A DNA stretch of 64,000 bases from Eleginops maclovinus (lineage: Eukaryota > Chordata > Actinopteri > Perciformes > Eleginopidae): assembly GCF_036324505.1 (NCBI RefSeq), contig NC_086351.1, positions 4,954,001 through 5,018,000 of the forward strand, written 5' to 3'. Each line of letters begins with the position of its first letter. Positions within the stretch are counted from its first letter, which is position 1. Shown here piece after piece: positions 9,921 through 59,769 of this stretch. The notes beneath the pieces were generated by a model. It searched no databases. It was not told the origin of the DNA and saw nothing but the letters and a program-made list of their open reading frames with translations. Both the position numbers and the translations under genes were made by a program.

Positions 9921-12199
9921 TCTCAGTTTTATTACTCATCGACCATGGTTGGTGTGATAGCACCTTTGATACATCTGCGTCATCATAAACTGAAGATATG
10001 TTTGGTGTCGTCTTGTGTGTGAATTGTTTGTTGGCCGGAGTGTCAACTCATGCTTGTAGGGCCTGGCAAGTCCATTACTTTGATTGCCGTTTGACAATCT
10101 GTCTTTATGACAGGCGACCGTGGAGCCTTGCCATCGATGGAAGAGAAACACATCGATCTATCACCCTGCGACCTCCGGCAGCTTTCAAATCTAGCCCCTC
10201 GCACACATAGACATGTTGAGTGCTTCTCGACAGAATCGGGTATTGATTGTGTGGAAGTTAATGGCAGAGTCATATTTTTTTGTGTGTATCTGACTCAAAC
10301 CTCCTGTCACCCTTTATTCCCTGCTATCTGTTCTTATGATTCATTAGCGCCGCCACAGAATCCCCTATTTTGTTTATTCTATTTATTCCGAATGAGCTGC
10401 CAGTTAAAGCCGGCTTCATTGCCTTCATCTTTATCTTCCTACCTATAACTCCACTATTCCCCATTGATCTAATCATATGCTCCATCTCCTGTTCTCCCTT
10501 CTCAGGATTTCAAAAACAGCCCTTGCTAATTACACCGTAAACACACCCAAAAAACAATCTAATCCCAAAGGTTATTTTTGAATTCTTTTTTATTTTGTCG
10601 TGCTTTGTATCTTTCCCCTATAAAGAAATAGTTAGCTATATATCAACAATGACACATGGACTCTAAAGTAAACAGTAGTGAAAGACAGGAGAAGAGACGA
10701 CTAGGCACAGGAGACGAAGAGAGAGAAAGATTGGGAAAGAGAGGAAAGGTAAGAGTGAAAAAAGACAGCAATTTCTCTACAGTAGAACCAAAAACAAACC
10801 ATGGGAAGTGTACATTTCTTTAACATTTACAATTATAATAATAACAACGGCAATAATAACATTAACAACAATCATAATTGTTCAAATAATAATAATAATT
10901 AATAAAAAATCGATAAGACCTCTGGTTTCTCATAAAGACAATGATATTTTTTTTTGTTCTTTTCTTTATTTTCTTTAAAGATCACTGGACAGTGGTTTGT
11001 TCGGCTTTGCACCTCTATAGGCTAATATTCTGTGTTAGTATAGATGCTTCATAATGCGTTTCAATAGTAAACAGATTTTTTTTTCTTAAAAGTTTCATTT
11101 AATTTATGCGGATGTTCTTTTTTTATACAAATAAGTACTTCAGAGATATGTATACTTGTTCTGTCAACATGTTTACTGTACGTATGAATGAGTGCATATG
11201 TGTTGTAGCATTAAGAAAAAATATCCATCCGTGTCTTATTCCTCATTCGTTCACTCCCCCTTGCCCTTCTTATTAAGACTTTAAAACCTTTCTATCCTCT
11301 TAATGACATTCTAAAATAATTAAGCCTTTCTTTAATGCCTTAGCAAGTCATATTCCTTTCTTCCTTGTCGGGAACGCAGCCCAACACTAATCCTTACATT
11401 ATTAGGAGCCAACAAAGGAGGAGTGATGGGGAGGGAGGGAGGGGGGGGCAGACGGAGAAAAAGCGAGATATATAATGGAGAGGGGGAGCGGATTGTAACA
11501 GGTGAATGGAGAGGAGGGAGGATATGGAGAGGTAATTAAATTAAAAACCCTTTAAAATAAGATTCCCCTTTCACCAATTATTGGGTAGGGAGTTCCGTCA
11601 AAACTCTGGATACTTCCTGGGACTCTGGGCTTAAACACTCCAGTGTTGGTAGGGAAATATATATACGAGTTGCACTCTGTAGGGAAGATGGTCTGACAAT
11701 TTAAAACATTTCAATTTTCTACCGTGTAGCGCTCGATAGCTTCTGGTCAACCCTTCCTAATTTCCCCCTCCCTCCCCACACACTTTTCCCCCTGTCTCCA
11801 TCAGTTAAAGATTGAGCTTTGTGAAATGAATGGTTTTCTCCAGGCATGGAATTATAGCAGTCATCTGCCTCTAATTCCCCTTCCTACTTTTGGCGGCTGC
11901 ACGGGCAGAGTGCCTGTTTTCTTTGTGCTCCCCACTCCCACCTCAATCAAAATAATTACGGCATCATTTTGTTATTGTCTAAATTCACCTCGGCCCCGCT
12001 CTCTCCATTCTCTCTAGTATCTCCGACTTACAGTATATGGCACAGTCGTTAATGGCTGCTGGGTCTATAGGCTCTCTTTTTCTCAGTCTGCCTCTGGGTG
12101 TGTGTGCATGGAGGAGAATGAAGCGGGATGGATTGGCTGTGTGCGGTATCTGTATACAGTCGTTTTCAGAAGGCTGCCTGTACTGGCGCTTTGTATTGA

Positions 12200-12241
<42 letters not shown>

Positions 12242-12329
12242 TGAGTGTGTGTGTATACTGTATATAAGATGGGACACAGGGTAGGGAAGGGATAAGGGGG
12301 ATTGTGGTCTGAAGAGAAGGGGATAGGGG
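9921..12329 (-). other. probable cadm4 3' UTR and downstream flank
   Basis: This lies downstream of the cadm4 stop on the minus strand. It is AT-rich (especially 10540-11350, with AAT-type runs at 10838-10912) and has several minus-strand AATAAA words: 10965-10970, 10589-10594, 10382-10387 and 9928-9933. The true poly(A) site cannot be chosen from sequence. A TG microsatellite lies at 12204-12239. Confidence 0.45.
12204..12254. repeat. (TG)n microsatellite in the cadm4 3' UTR region
   Basis: TG run 12204-12239, then GAGTGAG and a second short TG run. It starts about 75 nt past the cadm4 stop codon in the transcript, where it reads as CA repeats. Confidence 0.95.
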
Positions 12330-47590
<35,261 letters not shown>

Positions 47591-49420
47591 TGTGTATTTA
47601 GAAGCTGTGTGTGTATGTTTGGGTGTGTGTGTGGATGTGCACGTTTGATCAATGCCTCCTCTGTGACCCTGCCTGCACTGCTAAAGACAAACCAGTCCAC
47701 AAACAAACGCGCGCACACACACTGTGTGTGTCCTCAACTGTAATGCTGCAGACACGTGCGCTAACTGCCCAGCTTTACTTCATTGCTATCAGACAGAAGT
47801 TGTTGTTTGAGGACACTTAAAGAAAGGACTCTTATGTGCTACACTGGAACACACCACATGCAAAGAAGCTACTTTAGATGCTTAGTCACATAGAAATGAA
47901 TTGTAGCCAGGGCTTGCACGCAATCCAGTAGACTGTTGGCTAGAGCTCAGGGCGCTAACAGAGCTAGCGATTAAGACACTATATCACAATACACACAGTG
48001 ACAAGCACAGAGCAACAGCGAGTACCAGTGTTGACTTTAACACCTTGTGCTGCTTAAAAATAACTTGTGACTTCCATTGTTTTAAACCCATACAGTGCAG
48101 AGGCTTGGCTGCTCAGTTCCATCAAAGCAAAACGACAACAAAGCAAACACTGCTAGGCTACCTATTTTTTCTAGTGCTCTGAGCCTCCTGAGACTAGTGC
48201 CTGAGATCAATAAACCACAAAAACCAATACCAAATGTGACCAAAGCAGACATGAAATACTATGCTCTTTACCAGAGAGGGAATTCAGTAATGTCAGCTGT
48301 GATATTTAATCAAATGAGGGACAACTTAATTAGCTCATCAGTAACTATGGGCTACACTGCAGTGTCAAAGTTGGAGCTTAGCTAGTTCAGCGCCCTTCAC
48401 ATCAGCCACACAATTAACCACGACAACAGTCTGCCTGTCTCGTGTAGGTCAAACCGCACAGGTCTAAGGAAGAGAAAACATCAATAATACAATATCTCAG
48501 TTGGATACAGGCTGAGTCAAGTGAATTTCTACCGATGTTGACTGAGTGCTAACTTTTGAAATAGAGCTACCTACATTGCCGTGCCCTCGAGGACAGAGAA
48601 ATCTAGGGCAACATTGTTCATTCTTGAAGACATTGTATTTTAATGAGTAAAACAGGGTTTCCTGCACTTCTCACTCAACAAATCGCCGGGCAGGAGTCAA
48701 TGTTCCCTTTGAGCTATAACCAAACCGGCCAGGTCTCTGGAGAGAAACACTATCTCACTACAACTCATCTGGAGATAGCGAAGGTTAAACAAAATCCATT
48801 GAGCTCGAGCGCTGCTCTATAAAGACAGAGAGTGGAAGTGCTTGCCCTGTGTAGAATAACCAACCTGCGAGGAGCACACAGCAGTCAGACGCTTTAGTTT
48901 CAGATATTACACATTTCAGTCTGCTACTTTACCCCAGAGACTTGCGCATTACCCACACAAGGTATCTACCATTATTCGCCTGAATGATAGAACTCTTTTG
49001 ATACGCTATCATGTACACACTGTAGCGTAAATGGACAGTGACTTTACATGGTAATTCTAGACTCCTCAGAATAATCACAGCCTATCAGAAAGTGTAATCG
49101 TGCAGCATCGACCTGCCTTACTCTCCCTTTCGAACATGCTCCACCGGGTGCACTCCAGATGAACACACACTCATACACACTGATCTGAAAGTCTGCTGTG
49201 TTTAAGGTCCGGACAGAGCTCCTCTGATTGTCAGGATCTAATGCATCGTCGCTCTCTAGGAGTGTGTTTGTATATATGTGTTTAATGTGTGTGTTTGTAG
49301 TGAAGAGACAAAGCGGGATGAGCTTCGCGGCACACCTCACTGAGCACTATCTGATGGAATAAAGAGCGGGTGTCATCCTTAGATTACTACACACTCTCCC
49401 TCCCTGCGTCACTGCAGACA
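47591..49420 (-). promoter_or_regulatory. cadm4 upstream region / putative 5' UTR and promoter
   Basis: The sequence directly upstream of the cadm4 start codon. It has no CpG island and no TATA box at a convincing distance, so the transcription start could be close by or in a separate upstream exon. Called by position only. Confidence 0.3.
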
Positions 49421-52400
49421 CAATGAGCTCTAACGGCGATGGCCCCGACACTTCTGGCGAGGCAGAAAGTGGATCATCGCCAATCTTCCCCACAGCGCTG
49501 ACTTCACCGGTCAACTGGCTGACGCTGAGAAAATTACTGTGTGTTGGTGAACACCAGCAACAGGTCTAGCAGGTCTGAGACCTGGCAGCAGACAGACTGC
49601 AAAATAAAGTCTATTCAGTTGTTCAAATTGATTTCCTCAAATTGTGTTTGGTTTATCCGTTCTGCCCTCTTCTTCTGTCCGCTTCCCTCAATCCAGTACA
49701 GGCTTGTTAGTTCCTTAAAGTTTGTCCTCCTTTCGCTTCACTTCTTTCCTGTTGATCTATAAAAATAGCTATATTCCCAAAAGTGGTAGTGTGTTCATCA
49801 CTTCCTTCTGTCTATCCGTTTTCTGTCTGACACTTGTTTATATAACCCTGGCCACCCTCCCCTTGCTTAGTATGTGTGTGTGTGTGTCAATGTGGGATCA
49901 GTGTCTGCATATTTTGCATACTATTTTGTGAAGGTTAGAGATGAGTGTGTGTGGATGGAAGCAGCGACAATGGTCCTCTTTCAGGTCGACAAACAGTGGC
50001 GGCGTGTGTCCCTGAATGTGCTCGTCTGTCCAGTGCTGACTGAAGCAGAGTGTACATTTAGCTGTCTGTTTGGCCCTTTTCACTTGCTACTGCCCATTAA
50101 TTTAAACCATGCAGGCGCGCACAGAGGCATCATAGTGCTCTTTATGTTAAAAGGCCATTTTTACGGCTGTAGGGATGCGCACGGCTGTCTGCTGACAAGG
50201 ACTTTGAATTACAAATGCCACACATAAATATGTACAAAGTGAAAGTGGATACAGCAAATATAAACGTGACTGTAACAGTGTTATGAATTATGCTGAAGTG
50301 AACCTGGCTCAATAAAATACATCACCTCACTGATGAAACAGAAATTATTGCTAAGAGCTACACCAACCTGCCAGTATATTTTGCATCAGCACCCTGTGCA
50401 TAATGCTATTCTTTTGTTTGTGATCATTGCCACATGTACTAACATTACTGCTATTGGCAATAAAAGTGGCCAATGGTGGAGGCTAACGACAGTAGACTCT
50501 GTGTCTGTGACTTTCATTGTCCTGTAAAATGTGAAAGGCAGCACAGTCTTGCTATGGTAATCGCGCCTGTGCTTGTTCTTAATCAACTGATCATAAACTA
50601 TGACTCCTAATCTGCAACGCGCTGTATTTACAAACATCTTTATGCATTCAATTTGAAACATGCTGTTCCCTATTATCAAGTCAAATAAAGTCAAATGTAT
50701 TTATCAAGTGCTTTTAACAAAATAGGGTCATCACAAAATGCTTTATAGAGCAACAAAGGGCATAATTACAGACCAAAAGAAAAACACATGCAAACATCGC
50801 ACTACTGGTGAGTGTGTGTGTGTGTAGATGTGTGTCAGAGTCCCTGTGTGGGCAACCCCCTGATGGGTGTATTTGTTTTTGTCGCAGTGTGTGCGGAAGG
50901 AAGGGAGGTAATGGCAAATTGTGTCCCCCATCCTCTCTTCCTCTTTTTCACTCCCTCTCTGTCTCTCGCTCTCTCTCATCCAAATCAAATTTTTAATGGG
51001 CTTCATTGGTGCCACCGTGGAATAAGTGTTGCCAAAGCACTTAAGGGGCTTAAGTCAGCGGCGTGCTGAAAATATTAAGCACTCAAACAGCCTTACAAGG
51101 ATCCCTGCCTGCTTAAGAATGCCAAGGAGGTCGTGCCAGCATTTAATACCATTCGTATTAAAGCGCTCCGACACGGGAGAGGAACAGAAATATAGATATA
51201 TACAGTATGTACCCCAGCTGTGAATAGATGGAGAGATGGAGGCTGCTGGGAAAGAATGGAAAAGAAGCTCAGGGTGGAAGAGGGAGGTGAGGATGAGAGT
51301 GCAACTAAAGACAAAGGACAAAGGAGGGGAAAAGGCAAGTGAAAAGTGGTGAGAGTCGCAAGGAAGGAGAGGAGAGGAAATTTGAGGGAAAAAAGAAACA
51401 AGCAGTGTAGAGGAGGAGAGATGTGAGGGAATCGGGCCAAGGTGTGGGAGGTACGGGTTGATGGGATAGCTGTGAACCAGTAGCAGAGGGCTAATGCAGC
51501 GATTCTATCGGGAGGCTTATCCAAGATTAAATTTCTCTTTGTCCTTAAGGCGCTTCTTGGGTAAGCGGAAGTGTCGAATTTATTTCTTATGTCTCCCTTG
51601 AGGTTGTGCGGGTGAGTGGATTGGGAGAATGTGTTCGTTAGTGTGTGCGTTGTGGGGGTTATATGTATATGTGTCTGTGTAGGCGGGAATCTTGAGGGTT
51701 TATTAGCTGGCAAAGTGGGAAGGAGGGCACATGTTCCTGAAAGGTAAAGATAAATCAAATGAGCATGTCCTCCAGGTTATTTCAGCACAAGTGAACATCC
51801 AAGTATTTAGTGTGGTTAAATTAACGTGGGCATGTGGACTCATACATATAAATGGTCATGAATATAGATTGTGTATATTACGAGTTCAATTTAAACAGTA
51901 GTTAAAAGTTTTCTTTCATAACGTTGGTTTTATTAGTCTGCCACATAGTACCACAAAGTTTTAACAGTGTAGGAATTGAGTTTCTTCACTGTCCTCATTG
52001 TCTCTCCAGTGTGATCAAAATACACAAGATACTGCAAAACCATAGTACTAGATTTTTGACACACCAGAAATACTAAATTACTTAAATAATTCTTACAAAA
52101 ACAAGTATTCTGACCCTGGATTAAGTTAATTCACATAATGATTGGTATGTTTAGTCCCTCCCGGACCCTCTGCTCTCCTTCCCCTCTCTTCTTTCTGATT
52201 TCTTGTTTCTCTGACTGGTTGTTAATAGCTGGCCTAGAGCCATGCGCTAGCTAATCCAACTGGGTTCGCTCTGAACTCTCTAATTAGAAAAGTCACAGCT
52301 CCTCGATCTATGAACACTATCAGTGACTGCATTTTCTAAAGGCTCGGCTCGGGCTACTTCCTGCTCACCTCATGCTCCTGGGCACATGGATCAATAGGGC

Positions 52401-55310
52401 CGAATCATTTGGGTACATTTCGGCTGACACCAATCGTCTTCCTTCACACCCACATGGGATTACAAAGTTTTGATTTTCTTTATTTTCCACAGTCTGTTGA
52501 CAGTGGGGCATGGCAGATAAATACAAGTCAATATGTCACATCATGACAGGATAACAAGAATACCAAACAGATATTTCAAGAAACACATTGTTTGGATGTG
52601 AATATATAAGCAGGCAGTGTGTTATAAGCCTACACCACGTATCTCCACAGAAAACCAGGACATTAAACCCACTTTCTGGCAGAGAAGAGACTTGGCAGTG
52701 TCTTTTCACTGGTTTTACAGTGTGGAAGACAAGACAATAAAGGTGCCATAATACCCATTGTCGACATCCTATTATTAGGCTCATCCAAATACACATCCCT
52801 GCATAAACTGTGCATCTAAGGGGACAATGCTAGTTGTTTTTTTGCAACCCTGGCCAAGAATCAAGCAGGCATTTCAGAACAAAACACTCTCATGTGACAG
52901 TTCTGTTCAATGAGGACGCTGTTGAAGTTAAAGCAGCTAATTAAAGCTCAATACTTAAAAAGAAGTGCTTCTCGTTTAACTATCAGTCAGAATTTGCTTT
53001 ATCAGATATTCAGCAAATGCCAGATTTTCTCAAAGGATTTTATCCTGAAGAAAAAACGGATTTTTTTTCCATCTTGGGGCCAAACATAATGTGAGTAAGA
53101 GGTGCAATTTGTCTCCTCACAAAAAATCCTGGGGAAGTTTTCATTGCGGAAAAGCTTTAAGACTTTCAGGTCAAAAACATAACTCCTGCTAATTGTTCGA
53201 ACAAAGAGATGTCTGGAAATCAACCAATTTGGCACAAATATATATAATATAAAGCTATATTAAAGCTATACCACAAAATCAAATCCAACTTTCTAAACAG
53301 AACCAAAACCCTCCTCTCCGGTGTCAAAGTCCTACCATCCCCATGTGACTCCTGTGCTATTTAAGACAGTCAAACCTCCTGGACTGGAAAAACATTGCCA
53401 CTAAACGTAATCACCAGAGCAATTACTTTCCCCACAAAACGAAATTGGCAAAGCAAATTAGTATATGTATTTTGACAGGGTTGAATGGTGAATGTCTGAT
53501 GAGGACCATAGCGGGAATTATATTGAGTCAAAGCCACTGTGACACAGAGGGGGCAAAAAGGTTGACCTAAAGCATTGTGCTTTTAGTTTGAACGGAAGAG
53601 TTGCATGTAGGCACTGCTGCAGGGGCCAGGTTATGTGGGAAAAGGGCTTTATAAAAGTTATGCTAGTGTGAATAACACTTGTAACACTGGCAGTCAGTGA
53701 TTAAAGGTAGCTGCAGGTTTCCTCATTTGCCCAGTTAAAGAGATCAGCAGGACACGAGGTGTAAGTATATATACCGTCAAGGCTGAAAGCTTTGTAATGC
53801 TGACATGACGCTTCAGTCCTCTCGCTGTTCTCATACATGCATTTATAGAAAGACATGCAGTTTAAGCATCGGATGGCATTACAGGCATATTGCATTATGC
53901 AGAACCCTGCGACGCCCCCCATCGGGATGCAACACAACACTAAGCTCAATCATCCCTATGCAGTAAGATAAATGCAAACAGCGTTACCTGCCAAGTGGAG
54001 AACGTGCAGCGTGAGCTTCCTAATGAGTGTTTCTGTGTGTGCTGCGAGCCACATGCTTCACAGCGACCTGCTGGGAGTAACACCTATTATCTGTGTGTCA
54101 TCATACCTCCCAGTGACAGGCCACGACTTTCCGCTCACTGTTTCCTCTGCAGCGGTGCATGTCAGGCTCCCTGTGCATGAGTTACACGCGTGGAGAGCTC
54201 TTTGGTGTTGCCTATATATGCGTGCACCCGTTTCCCCATCTTGCTCTTCAGGTGGATGTCTTATTGATGTGTAGATCAACTTGTCAAGGTCGCTGCTTCT
54301 TATGTTCCATTTTGAAATGTGAAGACAATTTGTACAGTTGGAAGCGGGATGAACCAGGTTAGCGGTGTGTGTTGTTGTAGCTTAGTGTGGGTGATTTAGC
54401 GGCTATGTGCCACCTCACTGGGGGGTACCCTGCCAACCGCTTTGCCCCCATTCCGCCTAACAAAGGGATAATTTCTCCCTCGCATGATATAATCTTTCCT
54501 TTCACCCAGTGCCTCAATGGAACCCTTTATGGCTTTTTATCACATCTCTCTTTACCCCCCCTCCCTTCATCTCTCTATCTGTTTCTCTCCCAAACACTCC
54601 TTTCCCTCCTGTCTTTCTGCATCTGTTGCTTTTTCCTAATTCTTGCTCTGCTGTTCTCTCACTCTGACCTTACAGAGGGTCTTTGAACTGAAGTCACTCT
54701 TGTTACTCTTTCCCCCCTTTCTTTCTTTCTCTCTCTCTGGAGGAAAATCACACACTCATCAGTTTGCCGGCTCTGTTCCTGACGAGCAGGCTCGCAAGGA
54801 GAATATTAACGAAGCTCCTCAGCCAATTAACACCTAAAGCACATAACAACCTTTTATGCCAGCAGACACACGCGCATGCATGCGAGTGTGCACAACACAC
54901 AAACACTATTGCACACAAACGCATGCTGGAAAATACACACAGGATTCAGCTTAAACACACCTCCTTGCACCAGCAAAGAGGCTCACAAACAAAAACACAC
55001 ACACACACACAAGCTAATAGATTGTGCTGATGAGTGTGGGTGCAGAAGGAGGGGGACATTTATAGGAACAAGAGGGAAGTAATGTAGAGAGAATGGAGAT
55101 GCAAACAAAGTGATAAGCAGCAGGGAGAGGGAGGGAGACAGAGGTGAGGAGGGAAGGGAAGGGAAGATTGTGTGAGAGAGGAGAGAGACAGATTTATGGA
55201 GTGTGAAGAAAGGCATAAAGGAAAGGGGGGAAATCAGTGATAGAAGGTTAACGTGGCTTGCCTGCTCCTGACATGGTTCATGCTAATTTGAAAGGTTTAA
55301 CAGTGGGTCG
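49421..55310. other. gene-free flank, left part
   Basis: No recognised gene. It has a small CpG-containing block with a 48-codon ORF at 49432-49569, a dispersed-repeat fragment at 50670-50760, purine-rich DNA at 51230-51440 and 55040-55230, and pyrimidine-rich DNA at 54540-54740. Confidence 0.5.
50670..50760. repeat. dispersed fish repeat fragment
   Basis: CAAATAAAGTCAAATGTATT followed by ATCAAGTGCTTTTAACAAAA and AATGCTTTATAGAG resembles a TTTATTTATATAGCGC...GTGCTTTACA-type repeat common in teleosts. Family not assigned. Confidence 0.4.
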
Positions 55311-55312
55311 CT

Positions 55313-55314
<2 letters not shown>

Positions 55315-55359
<45 letters not shown>
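55315..55359. repeat. (AC)n microsatellite
   Basis: A 45-bp AC run. Confidence 0.96.
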
Positions 55360-55365
<6 letters not shown>

Positions 55366-55431
55366 TAGTTATCTTCGCCAGGACAACACAATGCATAAAA
55401 CATGGTGGTAGAAAGGGCATTAGCAGTGAAC

Positions 55432-55629
<198 letters not shown>

Positions 55630-57798
55630 CACACGTGGGGCAGTACTCGCGTATGCATAAAACATGGGGAGAGACAGCAGGAGCAGGAGAGGTAAGGGAG
55701 ATATGCAGAACAAGTGCGAATGGACAAAAAGCGTATGGTAATGACCCGGATAACGAAAGGCTGCTGCAAGGGGTTGGAGAGTCAGAGAGAGTGAGAGGGG
55801 ACAAGTGTGAGTGTGATAAAGTAATGGTGAGGAGGGAGAGAGGGAAACTTTCCTCACGGCCTGCTGCTTCTGGATTGAGCAGCGTGCAAATGAAAAATGG
55901 AGATGAAATAATTAGACAGGCTGACTAGAAGCGCTCATCTAAATATGTAAATGCACTTAATTTTACTTTGATTTGCTCCACTGCTTCCCTATCACTCACA
56001 CACTTCTATCTCCCCCATTTCCTGCCTTTCATTCTCTCCCTCTCATTTGTTCCCATTCCTCTGGTTTTCATCTCATTCCCCCTCATTCTTTGTGTTCCCC
56101 CCCCTATCGCTGTCTCCCTCTCCCTCACCATCCTGCTCTGTTTTCTCTCCATGCATATTAAAGCTACAGTATGTGATACACTGTAGGTATGTCAGCTCGA
56201 TCATTCAGTCTTATATGAACTTGCAGGAGTCAGAGGAAAGAGAGTGTGTTTAATTAGTGTGTTCACGCCTGTCTGACTCTGTGATGGGGTGCGCATGGTT
56301 GTGGACACAGTGTCATGAAAACACAGTATGTGTACATGTGTGGCTGGGTTCAGATATTTCTATCTTAATGCAATCTCCACATGACATAAAATCATTCCTC
56401 CTGTCCACACTGTCCGGGAAGCGATCCCTGAAGTTCAGCAAGGCTAATGAGGCTTTGGCGGTTTTATTTACATAAATGAAGATATTCTTCTTAGTAATTT
56501 ACCTCAATGTGTTTCCACAGATCGGGTTTCTTTGCCAAATTGAAGCGGAGTGATACATCCTGACATGTGCTCTTTTGTTCCTGGGATGCAACTACACTAG
56601 TTGCCCTTTTAGCGACTGCTTGGATGAACATATCTTCCTGAATGTTGGCTAAAGTCCACATTTACACAGGTATTTTTGAGGGCTTTTTGCGATGTGTTTT
56701 GGTCTCTTAGTCCAAATAAAAAACACATTTGAAGTCCATGAAAATTGATTTTGTTTACAAAACTTGAAGCAAGAGACTACAGAAGCATCTCTGACTGTCT
56801 GATATCAGATCTCATCAGGAGCTCCAGTTCTTTCTTTCATCCCCCCCATAGTCCCTTTCTTTTATCCCCTCATCTCCACAACTTTATGAAGCAGATTCCT
56901 CATCAAGTCAGTAAAATCACAATTTTTGGCTCAAATTTAAACAGTTTTGTTGTGTCTTTCCCCTAAATTTGTGCCAACACAGAAAGATGAAGAACCATTC
57001 ATTTTTTTTTCTTTTATCCCAAAAATGCCCTTGCCTTTTCCATTTCTTGTGTCTTTTGTAGGTCCAATAACTACGGTAACAGTGCACATATCCTGTTTCT
57101 AATTAAATAAATTGTGAATGCATTTTAAACATGACTAGTTCCTCTGCATTGTAAACAATAGCAGCTGCAGAGCGCTGTGAAATTAAAATCCGCCGCTTCT
57201 CTCATATTTTCCAAGATTTGTATTAATTGCTTTTTTAAGTGTATGTTGACTGAACATGTTATTAAATTAGATTGTGCATTTTCATTCAAACTTGCAGAAG
57301 AGATCTCAATGTGAGGAGCACAAGAGAAAAATTTAAATGTGAGGCGTGTGTGTGTGTGTGCGTTTGGATACGTGAATGCCTTTATCTATGTGTGTGTGTG
57401 TGGATTATAGATTATAAGTCACTGCGGGAAAAGGCAGCTGTCCTTCTTAATGACAATCTGTCAAAGCTCTTCTCTAACCGCTGCTCCTCTTTCATCAGTC
57501 TTTCTATTATTGTCTCCCACCCCGCCCTGCTTTCTTTAGTGTGTCTTGAACCTGACATCCCTCAAAGAGACACTCACTTCCTGTTTGTGCAAGGTGACTC
57601 TGACATCATTCGTCCTCATTTCACCTCTTTGTGCTTCCTATTTTGTCTCCCTGCCAATTGTCTCTCAATATCAATTAGTCCATCCAATTTTTTACAGACT
57701 TTTCTCCCTCATTTAACTGATATTTGTCAGAAAAAGTAATTAACTGCAAGGTTTTATTTGCACATGAAAGCCTTTAAATCTGGCTGTATCCTATACTG

Positions 57799-57803
<5 letters not shown>

Positions 57804-57850
<47 letters not shown>
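57804..57850. repeat. (TA)n microsatellite
   Basis: A pure TA run of about 47 bp followed by TTATATTATA. Confidence 0.96.
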
Positions 57851-57856
<6 letters not shown>

Positions 57857-59730
57857 TATATGTGTTTTATTTATTTCCTGTTTAATCACTCTATACAACA
57901 TTTACATAATTGCTTTTTTATCACTTTGTACTCTGCAAATAAAACAGTCCTTTGGCATCCACCCACATTTTAGCTTCCCGCATCACATTTAAATGATCAT
58001 TTCAGACAAATGATGATCAATGCAGACAAATGACTGTCTCATCGTGGTGACACGTGACGAGGTTACTAATTGAGATTTAGAAGGCAATGCTTGCTAAATG
58101 GATTAAAGTGATGATTGCTGGTAGAAAAAGAAAGAGTGATTTATTGGATCAGAAAAAGTTTATCACTTTCTCTTCAGGCTATAACCGTGCTCTCTTCCTG
58201 CCATCTGTCTTTTCTGCCACTGTTGTCTCAGGTCCAGGGAACAAGAAGTGTCTTATGGGTTTTGATTTGATTCCTTTCAGTCCGCTCTTGTTGTTTTTGA
58301 GGCTTTGGGCTCATGTTTCCTCTAAGGAGAAAAACAAGGGTGACATTCTTTGTGTTCAAAGTTTCTTTTGCTGACACCCAATAGCTAAAGGTAGCACATG
58401 CAGCATATTTATTTATCCACTTACCACGCTGCCCACATGCATCAGTACTGTACTAAACAGTTGGCATGTTAAAGGTGCCCATCACTGCCTCCACACAAGT
58501 GACCCTGAGACTGCACTGTTTTTATTTATGAGCCCTTTCCTCCTCTTCACTCTTCTCCACGTCCTCCAGCTCTAACTATCCTCAGGCTCTGTTTATTCAT
58601 TTACAATATGCCAGCACTGTCTTACCTAACTAATAAGTATAAATGCTTTCCTAAACTGGTCTGAGCAATACGTCTGCCGAAACACAAACACACAGCAGTA
58701 TGTCAGAACAGCGTGGGAGTAATTAGCTAGAAATATTTAATCATACTTTTAATAAGAGGAGAGGTTTGCAATTATGCACTCTTTGCAGACCTTAAAGGCT
58801 TATTTCTCCAAACCAATCACTTGTTTTTCAACTGGACTTTGGTTGATTATTATGACTTTAATGATTCAAATTCATGGGAAAAGTTGTCAAATGTCTTCCC
58901 CCTACTTTTGACAAGGGCTGCCAATCACTCAGGTCACTCAGTGGATCAGAATCATAGTCAAGAGTTTATCCCTCTTGAGCAAAAGTAAAATAAAACAATC
59001 CATCTAAGAAATGTTCTTTCCCTCGTTAATTGTGCGGAGGGCTACTGAGTGCTGTTTGTCTTTAACAAGCAAATACTGGCTCAACTTGCTTTAACAAGCC
59101 AATAGTGCTGCAACACACATGCACACAAACAAACACATGCACACATACACACATTCCTCTATTTGCTAGAACACTCAAAGTGGACGAGAGTCTGCAAAGC
59201 CGCAACCAAGGGATCAACCAAATTAGCACAAGTAGCTCGGAGCAATTAACCAGCCTGAATTTCATACACCTCTCCTCTTTAGAAAACAAATACATCCAGA
59301 TCTCACCTCTTCATTCAGCTGCACGTGGTTGTGCAGCCTGAGGGAACTTGGGGAATTAGAGAGCTTTTAGAAGACTCACCACAAGAAGAAGAATTGGACC
59401 CCAACTGGCATGACTAATGTGTTTAACAGTGCTGCTATCAGGCATTTTATATGTGAGCATCCCAGTACACCTGTTGATAATTCTAATGAAGAGAATAACA
59501 CCCCCAGCAGGGGACTAAATTAAGCTGCAGCACTCACAAACAGGCCTAATAAGGCACTATGTGGGGCCTGCACGCTTATACACACAGTTTCCGTGCTGTA
59601 TGTGGGTGTGTGTGTGTGTGTGTATGTGTTATATAGATGGATGGTTTCCAGTTATACGACCTGAGGAAACCCTGGTTTGTTAATAACAGTCATTACAATG
59701 CTCTGCCTGCAAGAGGCTATCAAACTGATT

Positions 59731-59731
<1 letters not shown>

Positions 59732-59767
<36 letters not shown>
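59732..59767. repeat. (AC)n microsatellite
   Basis: A 36-bp AC run. Confidence 0.95.

Positions 59768-59769
<2 letters not shown>

Noticed and set aside
53701..53949. 82-codon Cys-rich minus-strand ORF
   Set aside because: The Cys spacing fits no family I know and there are no supporting splice or signal features.
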